Assembly (NCBI GenBank): GCA_027943335.1
Contig: BSBK01000525.1
Location: forward strand, 586,001-650,000
DNA length: 64,000 bases
Source: Chamaecyparis obtusa
Taxonomy: Eukaryota > Streptophyta > Pinopsida > Cupressales > Cupressaceae
Direction of reading: 5' to 3'
Shown: piece by piece, positions 11,000-21,108 of the stretch
Layout of the letters: every line of letters starts with the position of its first letter
How positions within the stretch are numbered: the first letter of the stretch is position 1
Translations under genes and position numbers: made by a program
The notes under the pieces: generated by a model
What the model saw: only the letters and a program-made list of their open reading frames with translations
The model's database searches: none
Told to the model about the DNA's origin: nothing

Positions 11000-13900
11000 A
11001 TTTTATAGGGAGAATCCAAAATGTGAAAGAAAATTAGAATGTACCTTTATGATTAGTGCCAGAGTTCTGTCCCAATTCTCTTGTAGAATCTTGCATGTTT
11101 GGAGTGCAATTTGGGCTTCTGCAAAGAATTCAATCATGTGATCTGCAATGGAAAATTGATTGTGATGGAGTAATGCTTTTGAGTGAACAATGTGCTTTTG
11201 CATTATGTCCATGATGGGAAGGATCATGTTCTGAATATCTAGTAGTGTTGACTGGATCTTTGTATCTTCTTTTAATAATTTTGACTGCGTATTTGATAGG
11301 AATGTGATTTTCATATGATGTGCAGAGCTTGAACTAGGTTCAAGTTGCAACTTCTGTACACTGTCCTTCAGATCCTCATCAATCTTATTCAATTTATCCT
11401 TGACTTCCTTAGTGAACTCAGCAACATTACATAGCTTAGCAACAAGTGAGGTAACATTGGAATAGGAGGACTCAATATCTGTCAAAACTGAAGATAATTG
11501 TGCCTGATTAATAGCTATATGCTGAGCAACATGCTCAAGCACTTTATTGTCAAACTTCTTCTCAGCTTTCTCAAGAATCTTTTTTGACGCAGAGGAATCC
11601 TCATGGAACTTGTTTACTACCTCAGCTAACTATAACAAAATATGTTGAGAGGAATCAACTTTAATACATAATGTTTCTGAAAAAATATCCTTTGCATCTT
11701 CAATAATTTTATATTCCTTGTCCCTGTCTTCTTTTAGTTTCTTCTGCTTTGCTTTCTTTTGGAGAAGTTCACCAATGTTTTGCATTTGGTTTGCTGAAAG
11801 ATATGCAAAGTCTAATTTTGGAATCTCTATCTCCTCATCTAAGTCTATATCCTCTTCTACATTCTTACTGAAATATCTTGTACTCGGTTGATCCTTAGGA
11901 TCAACTGTTATTGCACTTAATGCCTTTGCAGAAGTTATTGTAGACATTGTAGGACTAGCTGTGAAAAATGATAAACTACCGACTAGAATACTTGAAGGGC
12001 TCAAAATTGAAGTAGTCACAATTGTAGAATCAAAAACTGAAATACTTACTGAAGTATCCAAAACTGAGGTACTTACTGCTAGAAAACTTGATATGGAAGT
12101 AGGTACTGAAGTAGATACAGGAGACTGCAACTCGGTAAAAGAGGTGGTAGTCATTTTTGTCGATGATACATTGAGTTGTGCTAGTGATGATTTGACATTT
12201 GATGTATCTGTGGAAGTTGTCACAATCATACTTGAAGTTATCTCCATGCTAGGTGTAGCAACTTTTGCTGGAGAGTGAGGAAGTGAGGCAATGACTTCTG
12301 CAGCTATCCGAACAATATTATCTTCCTCATCACTTTTCTTGTCTACCTCGGTATCTTCTTCATGTTCATCACCATCATCATCAATATCCTTGATTATCAT
12401 AGTTTCGGCACTCAGTTTGTGAAGATTATAGATGTTTTTCCATGTGGCAGTGGCACTCTTCACAACCAACTCAATATCTTTGATCAAAATCAAACAACTG
12501 TTGAATTTGAGTGTCAACTTATTTTCATTATCTATCAATGCCTTATTAATTTCAGCATTTTTCAAACTTGGCATTAATTGCCTCAAGGTTTGAGCATAGA
12601 TGTCCTTGACAGTTTGTCTTGCATTGGACCATCTCAACTTAATTTTGTTCAGCAGAATTCCTAGAATTTGAGAAGCTATCTCTTCAGGTGAGTATTTCCA
12701 TTTTCCTATTTTCTCGACAACAACATCTTCAATTTCCTGTTGCTCTTCCTCAGATCTGATTTCATATTTGAGAGATTTGAAGTTTGCAATTCCAGATCCT
12801 TCTCTCATATCCTTGATCTTTTCTTTTAATGAAGGAGGAGGCCTTTTGAATACTATTTCTTCACCGTCTTTTCTTGCCTTGCCTCTTGCACTCCTTCTTG
12901 TAAATATTACAAAGGGTTGCTTGGGTGCCTTGGTGATAATTACTTTTCCTTTCTTCTTTGCTGGTACTTGTTCTTCTTCCTCCTCATCCTTTTTCTTTTC
13001 TTCTTCTTCAAAGTCCTCTCCTTTTTCTTCAGTTGACATTAGAGGTGTGCTAGCTTGTATTTTGGCCATCCTCTTTCTTCCTTTGTTAACCGCCTATGGA
13101 AACTTTATACTAAGCTCAATTCTCTCCTTAGCTTCTTCATATGTCCCAAAATATGGTGCCTTTGGATTAACAGGTTGATTAATTAGGGCTTCAATAATAT
13201 TCTTGGTTTCATCAATATTTACCTCATAGGGAAGAGGTTTCACATGTACAATCCTTGGTTTTGCTGCCTGTATATACAGATTATCATAGTCCACCATGAA
13301 ACAAATATCATCTTTGTAATCTTCCACCAATTTTTGTGGAATCCAGAATCTATTGTTCATTTTCTCTTTAAATGATTCAAAATAGTTATCCATTATGCTT
13401 TCAAAATTTTCACCCATTTCTGAAATGTATTCATTCATCTGATAAAGAACCGGCACATCTTTTCTCCATACTACTGTGCCTTTTGATGGGAAAAACTTTT
13501 GAGCATAGAAAAATAAACAAATCAACAGTGAGCCAAACTTACATGGATTGTTCTTTGAGGTTTGGATGCTCTCCATGTTCTTATTGAACTATTTCAACAA
13601 AAGATCTGCTTGATCAAATGATAGATTGTTCTTTACAATTTTATACACTAGGTCAACTGCTTCACATGGAACACTGTTCTGCCGACTTGAACTGTATATC
13701 TTGTGAGATATGATATGTATACCAAACTTCAAGTCTGCATCAGTAATTCTACTTATCTTCATACCTCTACCATCCCACTCGGCTAGGGTTTTCTCTTCTA
13801 GTTCCGTCTGACCTAGGGTTTTTATAGATTTTGCCTTGTCGAGCATGGGAAGACTAGTGATTCGGTGAATCATCTTCTTCATAATCTCTACTGGTTGCTC

Positions 13901-14272
13901 AAGCCATATTTTACCTTCATGTACTCAGCTGAGGATATATCTGACCCATTTTATCTAAAAGCTCCGAGGCAAGTGTGTGATGTGAACTAAACCCTTATCT
14001 TCCAAATGTTGATGCTCCGGTTTGAGAACACCATCGACATATAGTTCCTCACGAATAGTATCTATCTCTAGGGTTCCAAGCTCTTGAATTGTACACTTAA
14101 AATGATTGTGAATATCGTTAATAAGGAGTACCTTAGGAGGGATCCAAGATTGAGCTCCACTTGGGTCTAGGGTTCTGGCAACTGCGGGCACGAGTTTGAA
14201 ATCTGGTGCTTTCCATTCTCCATGAACCAACATTTTTGAACCTTTCTTCACTTTAGCACTGGATGATGCCAT
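11000..14272 (-). pseudogene. S1 accessory ORF, about 1,090 codons, function unknown (env-like position)
   Basis: One minus-strand frame runs from the ATG at 14272 (MASSSAKVKKGSK) to a TAA at 11000-11002. It has no frameshift and only five internal stops: TAG at 13952, 13586, 13091 and 11627, and TGA at 13925. The N-terminal third (to about 13100) looks globular, with W-, Y- and F-rich text and one short hydrophobic patch (FGSLLICLFFYAQKFF). Next comes a highly charged E/K run (13060-12950) and a basic stretch (RRSARGKARK). The middle is Ser/Thr-rich (about 12280-11900). The end (11542-11003) is heptad-like coiled coil. I see no clear signal peptide or convincing membrane anchor. I do not recognise the family. 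Its place just before the 3' LTR is where SIRE-type elements keep an env-like ORF. The purity of the frame argues for past protein-level selection. Confidence 0.7.
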
Positions 14273-14785
14273 GGTAGCTCGATGAACACAGTAAAATCTT
14301 TGAGGAAAGAGAATATCTTGTTGAAATATGCTTCGAAATGCTTGATTACATTAGGAGACTTTTGTTCACGGTGAATAGTGAACTTGATTTCACTCCTTTT
14401 GTTAAAAATTTGTCATTAATGCTTAGTATGAATTAGGGTATTGAATTAGATAGGTTGTCATCTACTATGAATTAATTTCTTGGTGAAGACTCCGCAACTT
14501 GGTGATCATATGAATTCATACTTCTCCGACCTTACTCGATAACTAAATGAAGTTAGGTTACTCCCAACCTTGCTCGGTGGTAACTGATACCGACCTTCTT
14601 GTGATCCTGCTATATCTTGCATACTGATTTGGATCTGTCTTCCTTTTAGTTCAGGAACTATTTTGGAATATGTCTATGAAGATACAGTTCTAGTGCTTTC
14701 TTGGAGACTAGTTAGAGCTCATAGAGCCACTCCCTTCATTAGTGACTTCAGGATTGGTTTGCTTGGTAGGTTTAGGAATCCACTT
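14273..14785. other. S1 gap between gag remnant and accessory ORF
   Basis: This is where pol would be expected. No RT, integrase or protease motif is readable on either strand. It contains CTCGGT-like phrases reminiscent of the LTR, for example around 14570 and 14596. Confidence 0.5.
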
Positions 14786-15949
14786 CTATCTCATCTGCTT
14801 CCTAATGTTATTTGCTTTTTCTTTCTTTTCATCTTCAATTTTGCCTAAATTCATGCAGTTTTTAGCTATGTGACCAAGCTTAGTGCAATTATAACATCTT
14901 AAGGTAGAATCCCTTTTTCTCAAGTGGTGCCTTACATAATTCATGCCAATGTGTCCATATTCTCCATAGTAATGACATCTACACCAAGTGTTGTAATCCC
15001 AACCAAACATTGCTTTAATAATTTGTTCCACTGGATTAGGTGTTTTAGTTTTGCATTCTGATGCCTTATGACCTTGTTTGCTACATTTGTGAGATATGCC
15101 TTTAAATCTTGGTTTCTCCTTGCATTCATTTGCTTTATGACCAAGCTGATTGCAATTGTAGCATTTTCCATTGAATTTTTCTTTTCCATTGCTCCAACAT
15201 TTGTTTGAAGTATGACCAATTGTGCCACAATGATTATAGGTAGGTTTCTGATTCTTTTGAGTACCTTGTTTGGAGGATTCACCTTCCTCTTTGTATCCAA
15301 GTCCTGCTTTTCCTTTTTGCCTATGAAGGTTTCATTCATACACCTGATTCATATGTTCTTGAGATTTCAACATTCTCTCATTGATTTTCCTTTCAGTATC
15401 TAGCTCACTCATCACTCTTAAATTGATTTTCTTTTCAGATCTCAGCTCTTCTCTCATATTTTCATTTTCTGATCTTAGAGTCAAGATTTCTTCATTTGCA
15501 TTGGAGATTTGATCAATAAGATTTTCTAGCTGAAGAGTTTTATTCTGGATTTCATTTTTCTTTCCATCTATTTCATATTTCATCTTGTTTCTTTGTTCCA
15601 AGACTTCACAGAATCTTGTTGACTAAATTTCCTATTCTCTTTTCAATTTTCTCACTTCTTCTTCCAGAGATCCACTCTTTTCTAGAAGTTCTTTGATTGC
15701 ATTCTTTGCTTCATCTGAGCTGCTTGAAGGGAAAAAGTCTTCAATCTTTTCTTCAACATACTGGTGGTCATTGATCTGATTTTCAAGTTCCTTCCTTCTT
15801 TTTAGGGAAAGGGAAAGATGCTCTCTTGCTTCTTTGGGTTGAGTTATGGCCATTTCCAGATCTAGCTTTTCATTCTCAATTACTTTGTTCAGTCTCAATA
15901 TCTCCATTGTCCTGAATCTTTTCTCAAGCTGTCAAACTTTATTCTGAGA
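14786..15949 (-). pseudogene. S1 gag remnant: coiled coil plus five zinc-knuckle modules
   Basis: Reading begins almost directly after the PBS, so the usual gag N-terminal domain is missing. From 15907 to about 15340 the protein is a long coiled coil (runs of L/E/K heptads such as EIQNKTLQLENLIDQI). Five CCHC-type modules follow between about 15240 and 14850. Two are intact (CYNCNQLGHKANEC and CYNCTKLGHIAKNC); three have lost a ligand (first Cys to Tyr; first Cys missing before SKQGHKASEC; a Cys-to-Tyr loss in the fourth). In the family such knuckles bind the RNA genome. Stops include two TAGs near 15605-15630 and a TGA near 15930. Five tandem knuckles is more than the one or two usual in copia gags. 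Confidence 0.7.
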
Positions 15950-15955
15950 TCCACT

Positions 15956-15969
15956 GAGCTTTGATACCA
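15956..15969 (-). other. S1 primer binding site, iMet type
   Basis: The minus strand reads TGGTATCAAAGC, two bases from the LTR end at 15972. Confidence 0.85.
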
Positions 15970-15971
15970 AT

Positions 15972-17027
15972 TGTTGGAAATATTCAAGACTATTTAGGTT
16001 ATTGAGAGGGGAGGGGTGAATCGGTAACTTCAAAACTTTTAACAGATTCAGATCTTAATAATATTAGATTGATAATCTGACTACATGCATGAGTAACAGA
16101 AAGAATAAAACATTCATAACACTTAGAACATAGAGATTTGGTGACCCAGAAACCTTCCAAGTAGAAAGTAAAACTGGGGTGGGGATAATACCCACAAAAC
16201 TTCAATACTGCAGTATAAAGTTTTTCGGTTAAGGCTTACAATGATCACTTCTCATGATCTGCCCTGTTAGGAGCAATAAGGATTGCTAGGTCCACTTTGT
16301 TAGAGGTTTTACAAACATACAATGAAGTATGCACTTGGTTAAGAGATTTTTACAAAGACTGTTAAGTCTACCCGGTTAAAGGATTTCAAGTTGATTCACC
16401 TGTTAGGATGAAACGGTAGATCTCTTACTTGCAACTTTTCTTGCTGATTGAGATTCTCTGATGTACTGATCACCTTATGTGATGGATAGATCTTTGCTAC
16501 TTCTTATACTACTGTAGCCCTTTCTAATTCACTTCTCTACCGTTCTCTCCTTTTTTTTATACTTCTCTATATCTTCCTTTTTTTGGATATGACATAAAAC
16601 ATTGTTTATATATCAATCTAAGTCAATTCCAAAACAATTACAAAGTCAGCTCTTAAACAAGTAAACACAAATATTACTGAGTCGGCCCAAATATAGTTAC
16701 ATGATTACTACAAACTAACTCGGTGACTTTCTGATACTCGACGTCCACTGCGTTACTCGACATCGTCATGCACTCGGTAGAAGTGGAAGCTCGGTCCATA
16801 CTAACCACTCGGTCATAGTTTTAAACTCAGTAAATACTGGAGACTTGGTAGATAAAGTGTTACACGGTAGAAACTAAATTTCCTGTTTAACCTTGCAGCA
16901 CTCGGTAAACACTGTGAAACTTTGTGAGCTCGGTATGCACTGTTCTGCTTGGTAAGCTTTGTTCTACTCGGTAAGCTCTGTTTAGAATAAGTGTTGTCAC
17001 TAATGACAATCATGCTTAATGCCAACA
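15972..17027 (-). repeat. S1 5' LTR
   Basis: It opens TGTTGGAAATATTC and closes AATGCCAACA (1,056 bp). It pairs with 9698-10756 and is followed by the target repeat AAGAAA. Confidence 0.95.
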
Positions 17028-18572
17028 AAGAAAATCCCAACTTAGGCCCTTCACCCCAAGTTCTCCTCTAATCCTCCCAAGGATGAGGAGTGAGCACACC
17101 TTTAACATGTACAAATCAAGAAAACAACAAGACTAAAAGCAAAAATCTCAAACTAAAAACAAACATTAAAAGATACACACACATGGTAAAAAAGTTTACA
17201 ATTTTCACATAGTTCATTTCTTTCAAAGCATATTCATAAAAACACAAGGTAGAAAACCACCAACCTCCTCTTAGGACAAGGTTGAATTGAAGAGTTGAAG
17301 ATGAGCTTCCCTTTTTTTTTTTTCCAAGCTTGTTGTCCTTAAATCTACTTAGTCCCCAAAACTTTCTAACTCTCCTCTCACTCTCCAATTCTCTCCTAGA
17401 CCAAAATGAACAAGTGTGTGCTTCCTAAGTCTCTCTCCCTAAATTTATTCAAACATTTTTCTCTCACCTCACTTCCCAAGGCAATTAGGTTTCTAGATCT
17501 AAGACAAAATGACACTTGCCCCTGCCTAAGGTTTGGAATGAATTTCAACACATGAATATGAGAGACATCCTAGATAGCATTCTTTATTTTCGTACATATC
17601 AAAAATCACCCATTTGGAGAGGTAAAAAGGTGGCCTAGGAAAGTGGGAATAGAAGAAATAAGCCCCCTAAACCAAGTATTAACCTTGGGGCACCAAAATT
17701 CAACCTAAACCACAACCTAGGACTCCACAAAACTTCTCAAAAACCCTGATTAATCATGCATCCGAAAATGGAGTATTGGTTTCATCAAATCTTGGGTCCT
17801 TAACCCACTTACTTATTTTAGGAATGCTCTAGACAAACTAACGAGAGGGTGGGGTCCATAATCCACTCAACATGCCACTTCATCATAAGGTGTCAAGTGA
17901 CACATCACAAACATACTTGGCATGCTTAGTGAAAAATTGCAATTTTATTTACACAAGAGAAACTTACTAACAACATACATTTACAACATTGTTAGCCACA
18001 TAAATACATGCAACACATTTACAAAAGAAATCACGTCATAACAAGGTTGTACTCTTCTTAGAGTTGACCTTGGTTTCAAACTGATTGCACTTAGATCCTA
18101 TCTTGTTTCCCCGACTTACAACCATGGCCATGTTCCTGCACACTCAAATTTGATGTCAGTACATTATAAAATCTTGCATTAATAATCATTTAAAAAATAG
18201 AGTAGTAACATCTAAACTTGACAAATACATATATATTTTCATTCATAAAACATTACGTAATCCACATAAGCATGTAATTCCTAAACTTATCATAGAACCA
18301 TGATTTCACCAATATTCATTATACTGAAAGATGACATAACAAATGTAGAATGCGGTATTTATATATCATAGATAATCATGGAACCAAAATGAGCATATAT
18401 AAAAGTATGACTAACGTGATCATCATAAGAATCTATAACAACTATCTCATAAGATCCAATCCTAGCATATGTAATCCAAAATAGATTAAATGTCTATACT
18501 CAAGGTATCATCCTGATGAATCAAATGTCAAAATCAATGTCGAATTAGGATGGGTCAGGATAGGACCTCACA

Positions 18573-18858
18573 TGGTGGAATCACATGTCCACCAAAGGTG
18601 GGTCATCTTCCATTGTACATGAAAGTATGATATACATGTGTAACAATGAGAGGATGATAATGTGATAAGAGAACTAAAGGTGGATCTCACATAGAAAGAG
18701 GTATGTGATGAAAACTATCACACCTAAAGTGGAGATTCTCCTAACCATGTGCTAAAAAGAAATTCAAACTCCTAGGTGTCTCAAAGAAAACTAATATGCA
18801 AATACATTATCCTAAGTAAACTTAAGTAAAGTGTAATTAGTAATATTTAATTACACCA
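18573..18858 (-). repeat. C1 3' LTR, truncated by G1 insertion
   Basis: TGGTGGAATCACATGTCC to AATTACACCA, nearly identical to 23230-23515. The only PPT-like run I see is the seven-C block near 18918, about 57 bp from the LTR edge, which is unusually far. Confidence 0.85.
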
Positions 18859-19021
18859 ACAAGAGAGATGAATATAATAATAGAATATGGGAGAGAAGAC
18901 CTCATGTGAGGAAAATATCCCCCCCATAAGATAGAAGAAGTGGAAGAGAGACCAAGTAGTGCCCCCTCAATGTAGAATAAACACCGATGGTAGATGCTCC
19001 AGGCTTGATGTAGAAATTTCT

Positions 19022-19783
19022 ACATTAGTGTAGAACAACATTCCTCCACTTAGGAAGAAATAATACCAAAGGTGTAGATATGAAGCCCCCTCCCCAATCT
19101 ATAGGAAGAAACCTCAAAAAGTATGGAATCTCTGAAACTTGATCAAGTGTCCCCATGTCAAAGCTAAAATGTGCCTCCTCCAAATCATGTGCACTAAGCC
19201 ACTCTATTGAAAAAGACAAATCAGGATCTACTAAGGATGATTGTAGAACATGTACCAAACACCCAAGTATCTCCTCTGAAGATAAAGTGACCTCCTGCAA
19301 TTGTTGTATCAAAGTATCCACAATCATGTCACCCTTGAAAGAATGATCAAGTAGAGAATGAATATGAGGGTCAGCATGGTCCCTGACAAAAACTAAAGAA
19401 GGATCATCCTCAACAAAGAGAAGATGAATATCATCAATGAAGTCTCCCAAATCTAAAATGTAGGACTCCACAAACAAACCTACAATGTCTATCAAGTAGT
19501 CATCCCATGGAACTATAACTGGAAGACAAGGAATATCTTGCAGCACTGAATCACCTAAACCCATGGCTGTGTGAATGCAAGCATCATCAAGAGCAATAGT
19601 AGAAGTAGTCTCAATAGGGGGAGATGAAATGGAAGCCTCAAGAACTTGATCATGAGTGAGAATACCCAAGTTCAAGTAGCGAAAACTCTCCTCAAAATCT
19701 GAATCATCACTGTAATCATCATATGCTGAAGACTCACTATCTGAAGAATCACTATCATCAAGAGGAACAAATTTTGCAAAGGA
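19022..19783 (-). CDS. C1 acidic ORF of unknown function, 253 open codons
   Basis: This frame is open from 19783 to a TAA at 19022 and is in the same frame as the C1 zinc knuckle and protease upstream, so it was probably part of the same polyprotein. It starts as an S/D/E-rich stretch (DDSDSSDSESSAYDDYSDDS) and continues as an acidic, hydrophobic protein with many Asp, Leu, Ile and His and almost no Lys. It occupies the place where the copia integrase should follow the GAG_pre-integrase segment. No integrase, RT or RNase H motif is visible. I do not recognise it. It could be a captured host fragment or a heavily diverged accessory domain. An uninterrupted frame of this length in decayed AT-rich DNA is notable but does not prove that it is expressed. 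Confidence 0.5.
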
Positions 19784-19786
19784 TTA

Positions 19787-21108
19787 CAACCTATAAGAGT
19801 GATCCACTATCCCAATAGAAATAACTACTCCACTCTCCAAGTCCTTGATAAAAACTAAATCAAGTGTAAATTCCACAGTCTTCTTTGTAGCACCATTTGT
19901 GATTTGATAGATAGAAAGAAGGTTATTGGTCAAGTGTGGAACACACAACACATCATTGAGGTGTCACTCCCTAACTTTAGTACTTCCTTTCCTAATCACA
20001 TTCATGTTAGTGTTATTACCCATAAAAATAGGTGGACCTTTGCGAGGCTCAAATGATGAAAACATGGACTGTGAAGAAGCCATATGATGAGAAGCCCCTG
20101 AATCTAGAAGCCATATGCCTGAATCAGGACTTGAAGAAGCATACAAAGCTTTTCCTTTTTGAGTGACAAATGTGTGACCCTTTCCTTTATCTTTTTTTTA
20201 ATTTTGTGAAGAAGAGGTTGAGGTAGACATCCTGGAAAGCAATTTGATGTTGTTCTCGGTAAGAAGATTCTTCAATTCATCAATGTCCTTCTTATAACAA
20301 AAGTGTTCTTCATGTCCATCCTTTTTACAATATGCACAAAACCGCTTCTCCTTCTTTGAAGATTCACCCTTTGGAGATGATGTAGAAGTGTCATGTTGTG
20401 TGGAAGTTGATGTTGTGCCTTCTTGTTGAGACTTAGACTTCCAATTCTTCTTCTTCTTTTGACTTTGATTGCCTTGACTCTCATGATTAGCCACTAATGC
20501 CTTGGAAGTTGAAGACTTGAGAATCCCATAATCATCAATTTTTCTTGTTCTAAGACCAACATTTCTAAAAATGAATAAAATGAAGGCTTAATGAAGGTAC
20601 TACCCATGGTCAACTTGTGAGTATTATAACTTGAAACAAAAGCTAAATATTCAGGAGGAAGATGTTTCAACAAGTGACTAACCAACTTCGCATCCTTTAT
20701 GGGATTACCACAATCATTAAGTTATGCTCTATAATCATTGACTTTGTTGAGATAATCTTGGATTGTGTCAAAGTTCCTAGGCTCTAATTTGAGGAGATTA
20801 GTCTCAATTGTGAATCCCATTTCCTCATCCACTTTTCCAAACAACTCTGCAAGTTTATCCCAAGCATCTTTAGCATTGTTTATGGTTTTGATGTGATACA
20901 TGATAGCTGTAGAAATATTCTCTCTGAAGACTCCTAAAGCTTTAAAATTTTTGCATGACCATTTATTTATTGCATTAGTATCATCATCAATGGGTTTTTT
21001 AATTGTACCATCCACATAAGGATTTAAACCTTGAACCATTAACTTGCTCCATACATTGTCTTTCCATGTAGCATAGTTATGTGGAGTTAATTTTGCAATA
21101 GAACCCAT
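19787..21108 (-). pseudogene. C1 gag, zinc knuckle and protease, broken
   Basis: The start is the ATG at 21108 (MGSIAKLTPHNYATWK), typical of copia gag. The UBN2-like region continues to about 20500 (HLLKHLPPEYLAF). A frameshift near 20490 leads to the zinc knuckle at about 20345-20295 (CAYCKKDGHEEHFC, intact CX2CX4HX4C). The protease follows at about 20125 with the intact active site WLLDSGASHHM. The first part of GAG_pre-integrase (LCVPHLTNNLLSIYQI) ends at a TAA at 19784-19786. Gag would assemble the particle and the protease would mature it. Stops lie near 20725, 20197 and 19963. Confidence 0.85.

Larger units (their letters stand above)
9698..17027 (-). mobile_element. S1: non-autonomous SIRE-like LTR element with a long accessory ORF
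   Basis: Two LTRs of about 1.06 kb (roughly 95% alike by eye) flank 5.2 kb of internal sequence. The direct repeat AAGAAA lies at 9692-9697 and 17028-17033. On the minus strand the order is LTR, PBS, coiled-coil and zinc-knuckle gag remnant, a 0.5-kb gap, one accessory frame of about 1,090 codons, PPT, LTR. No protease, integrase, RT or RNase H is present, so it would depend on a partner. The LTR start (TGTTGGAAATA.., then GGGGTGAAT), the PPT context and a long ORF just before the 3' LTR fit the SIRE/Maximus branch of Ty1/copia, in which an env-like ORF occupies that place. The lineage call is inference. Confidence 0.8.
1..18572 (-). mobile_element. G1: chromodomain Ty3/gypsy LTR retrotransposon, decayed, interrupted by S1
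   Basis: On the minus strand the order is 5' LTR (18572 down to 5773), PBS, gag, protease, RT, RNase H, integrase, chromodomain, PPT, then a 3' LTR that runs off the left edge of the window. The order PR-RT-RH-INT-chromodomain and an initiator-Met-type PBS fit the chromovirus branch (Tekay/Del-like is my inference from the long LTRs). Bases 1-1013 and about 17575-18572 are near-identical, which ties the two LTRs together. The 5' LTR is split by S1 at 9698-17027. The right end abuts the middle of the C1 copia LTR, so G1 inserted into C1. Coding frames change at least twice and carry many stops, so it cannot be autonomous. Confidence 0.85.
5773..18572 (-). repeat. G1 5' LTR, very long, split by S1
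   Basis: On the plus strand it opens TGTAATGCCC (5773) and closes ..CCTCACA (18572). After removing S1 and one target copy (9698-17033) about 5.46 kb remain, including the 261-bp duplication. 17575-18572 matches the 3' LTR. The parts 6290-9697 and 17034-17574 hold no gene that I can support: AT-rich sequence, a microsatellite, a GC-rich palindrome cluster and a telo-box palindrome. Because the matching half of the 3' LTR is outside the window, I cannot exclude a further undetected insertion that inflates the length. Confidence 0.7.

Noticed and set aside
11961..13587. Plus-strand ORFs at 11961-12278, 12362-12577, 12768-13178 and 13372-13587
   Set aside because: They are mirror frames of the long S1 accessory ORF on the minus strand.
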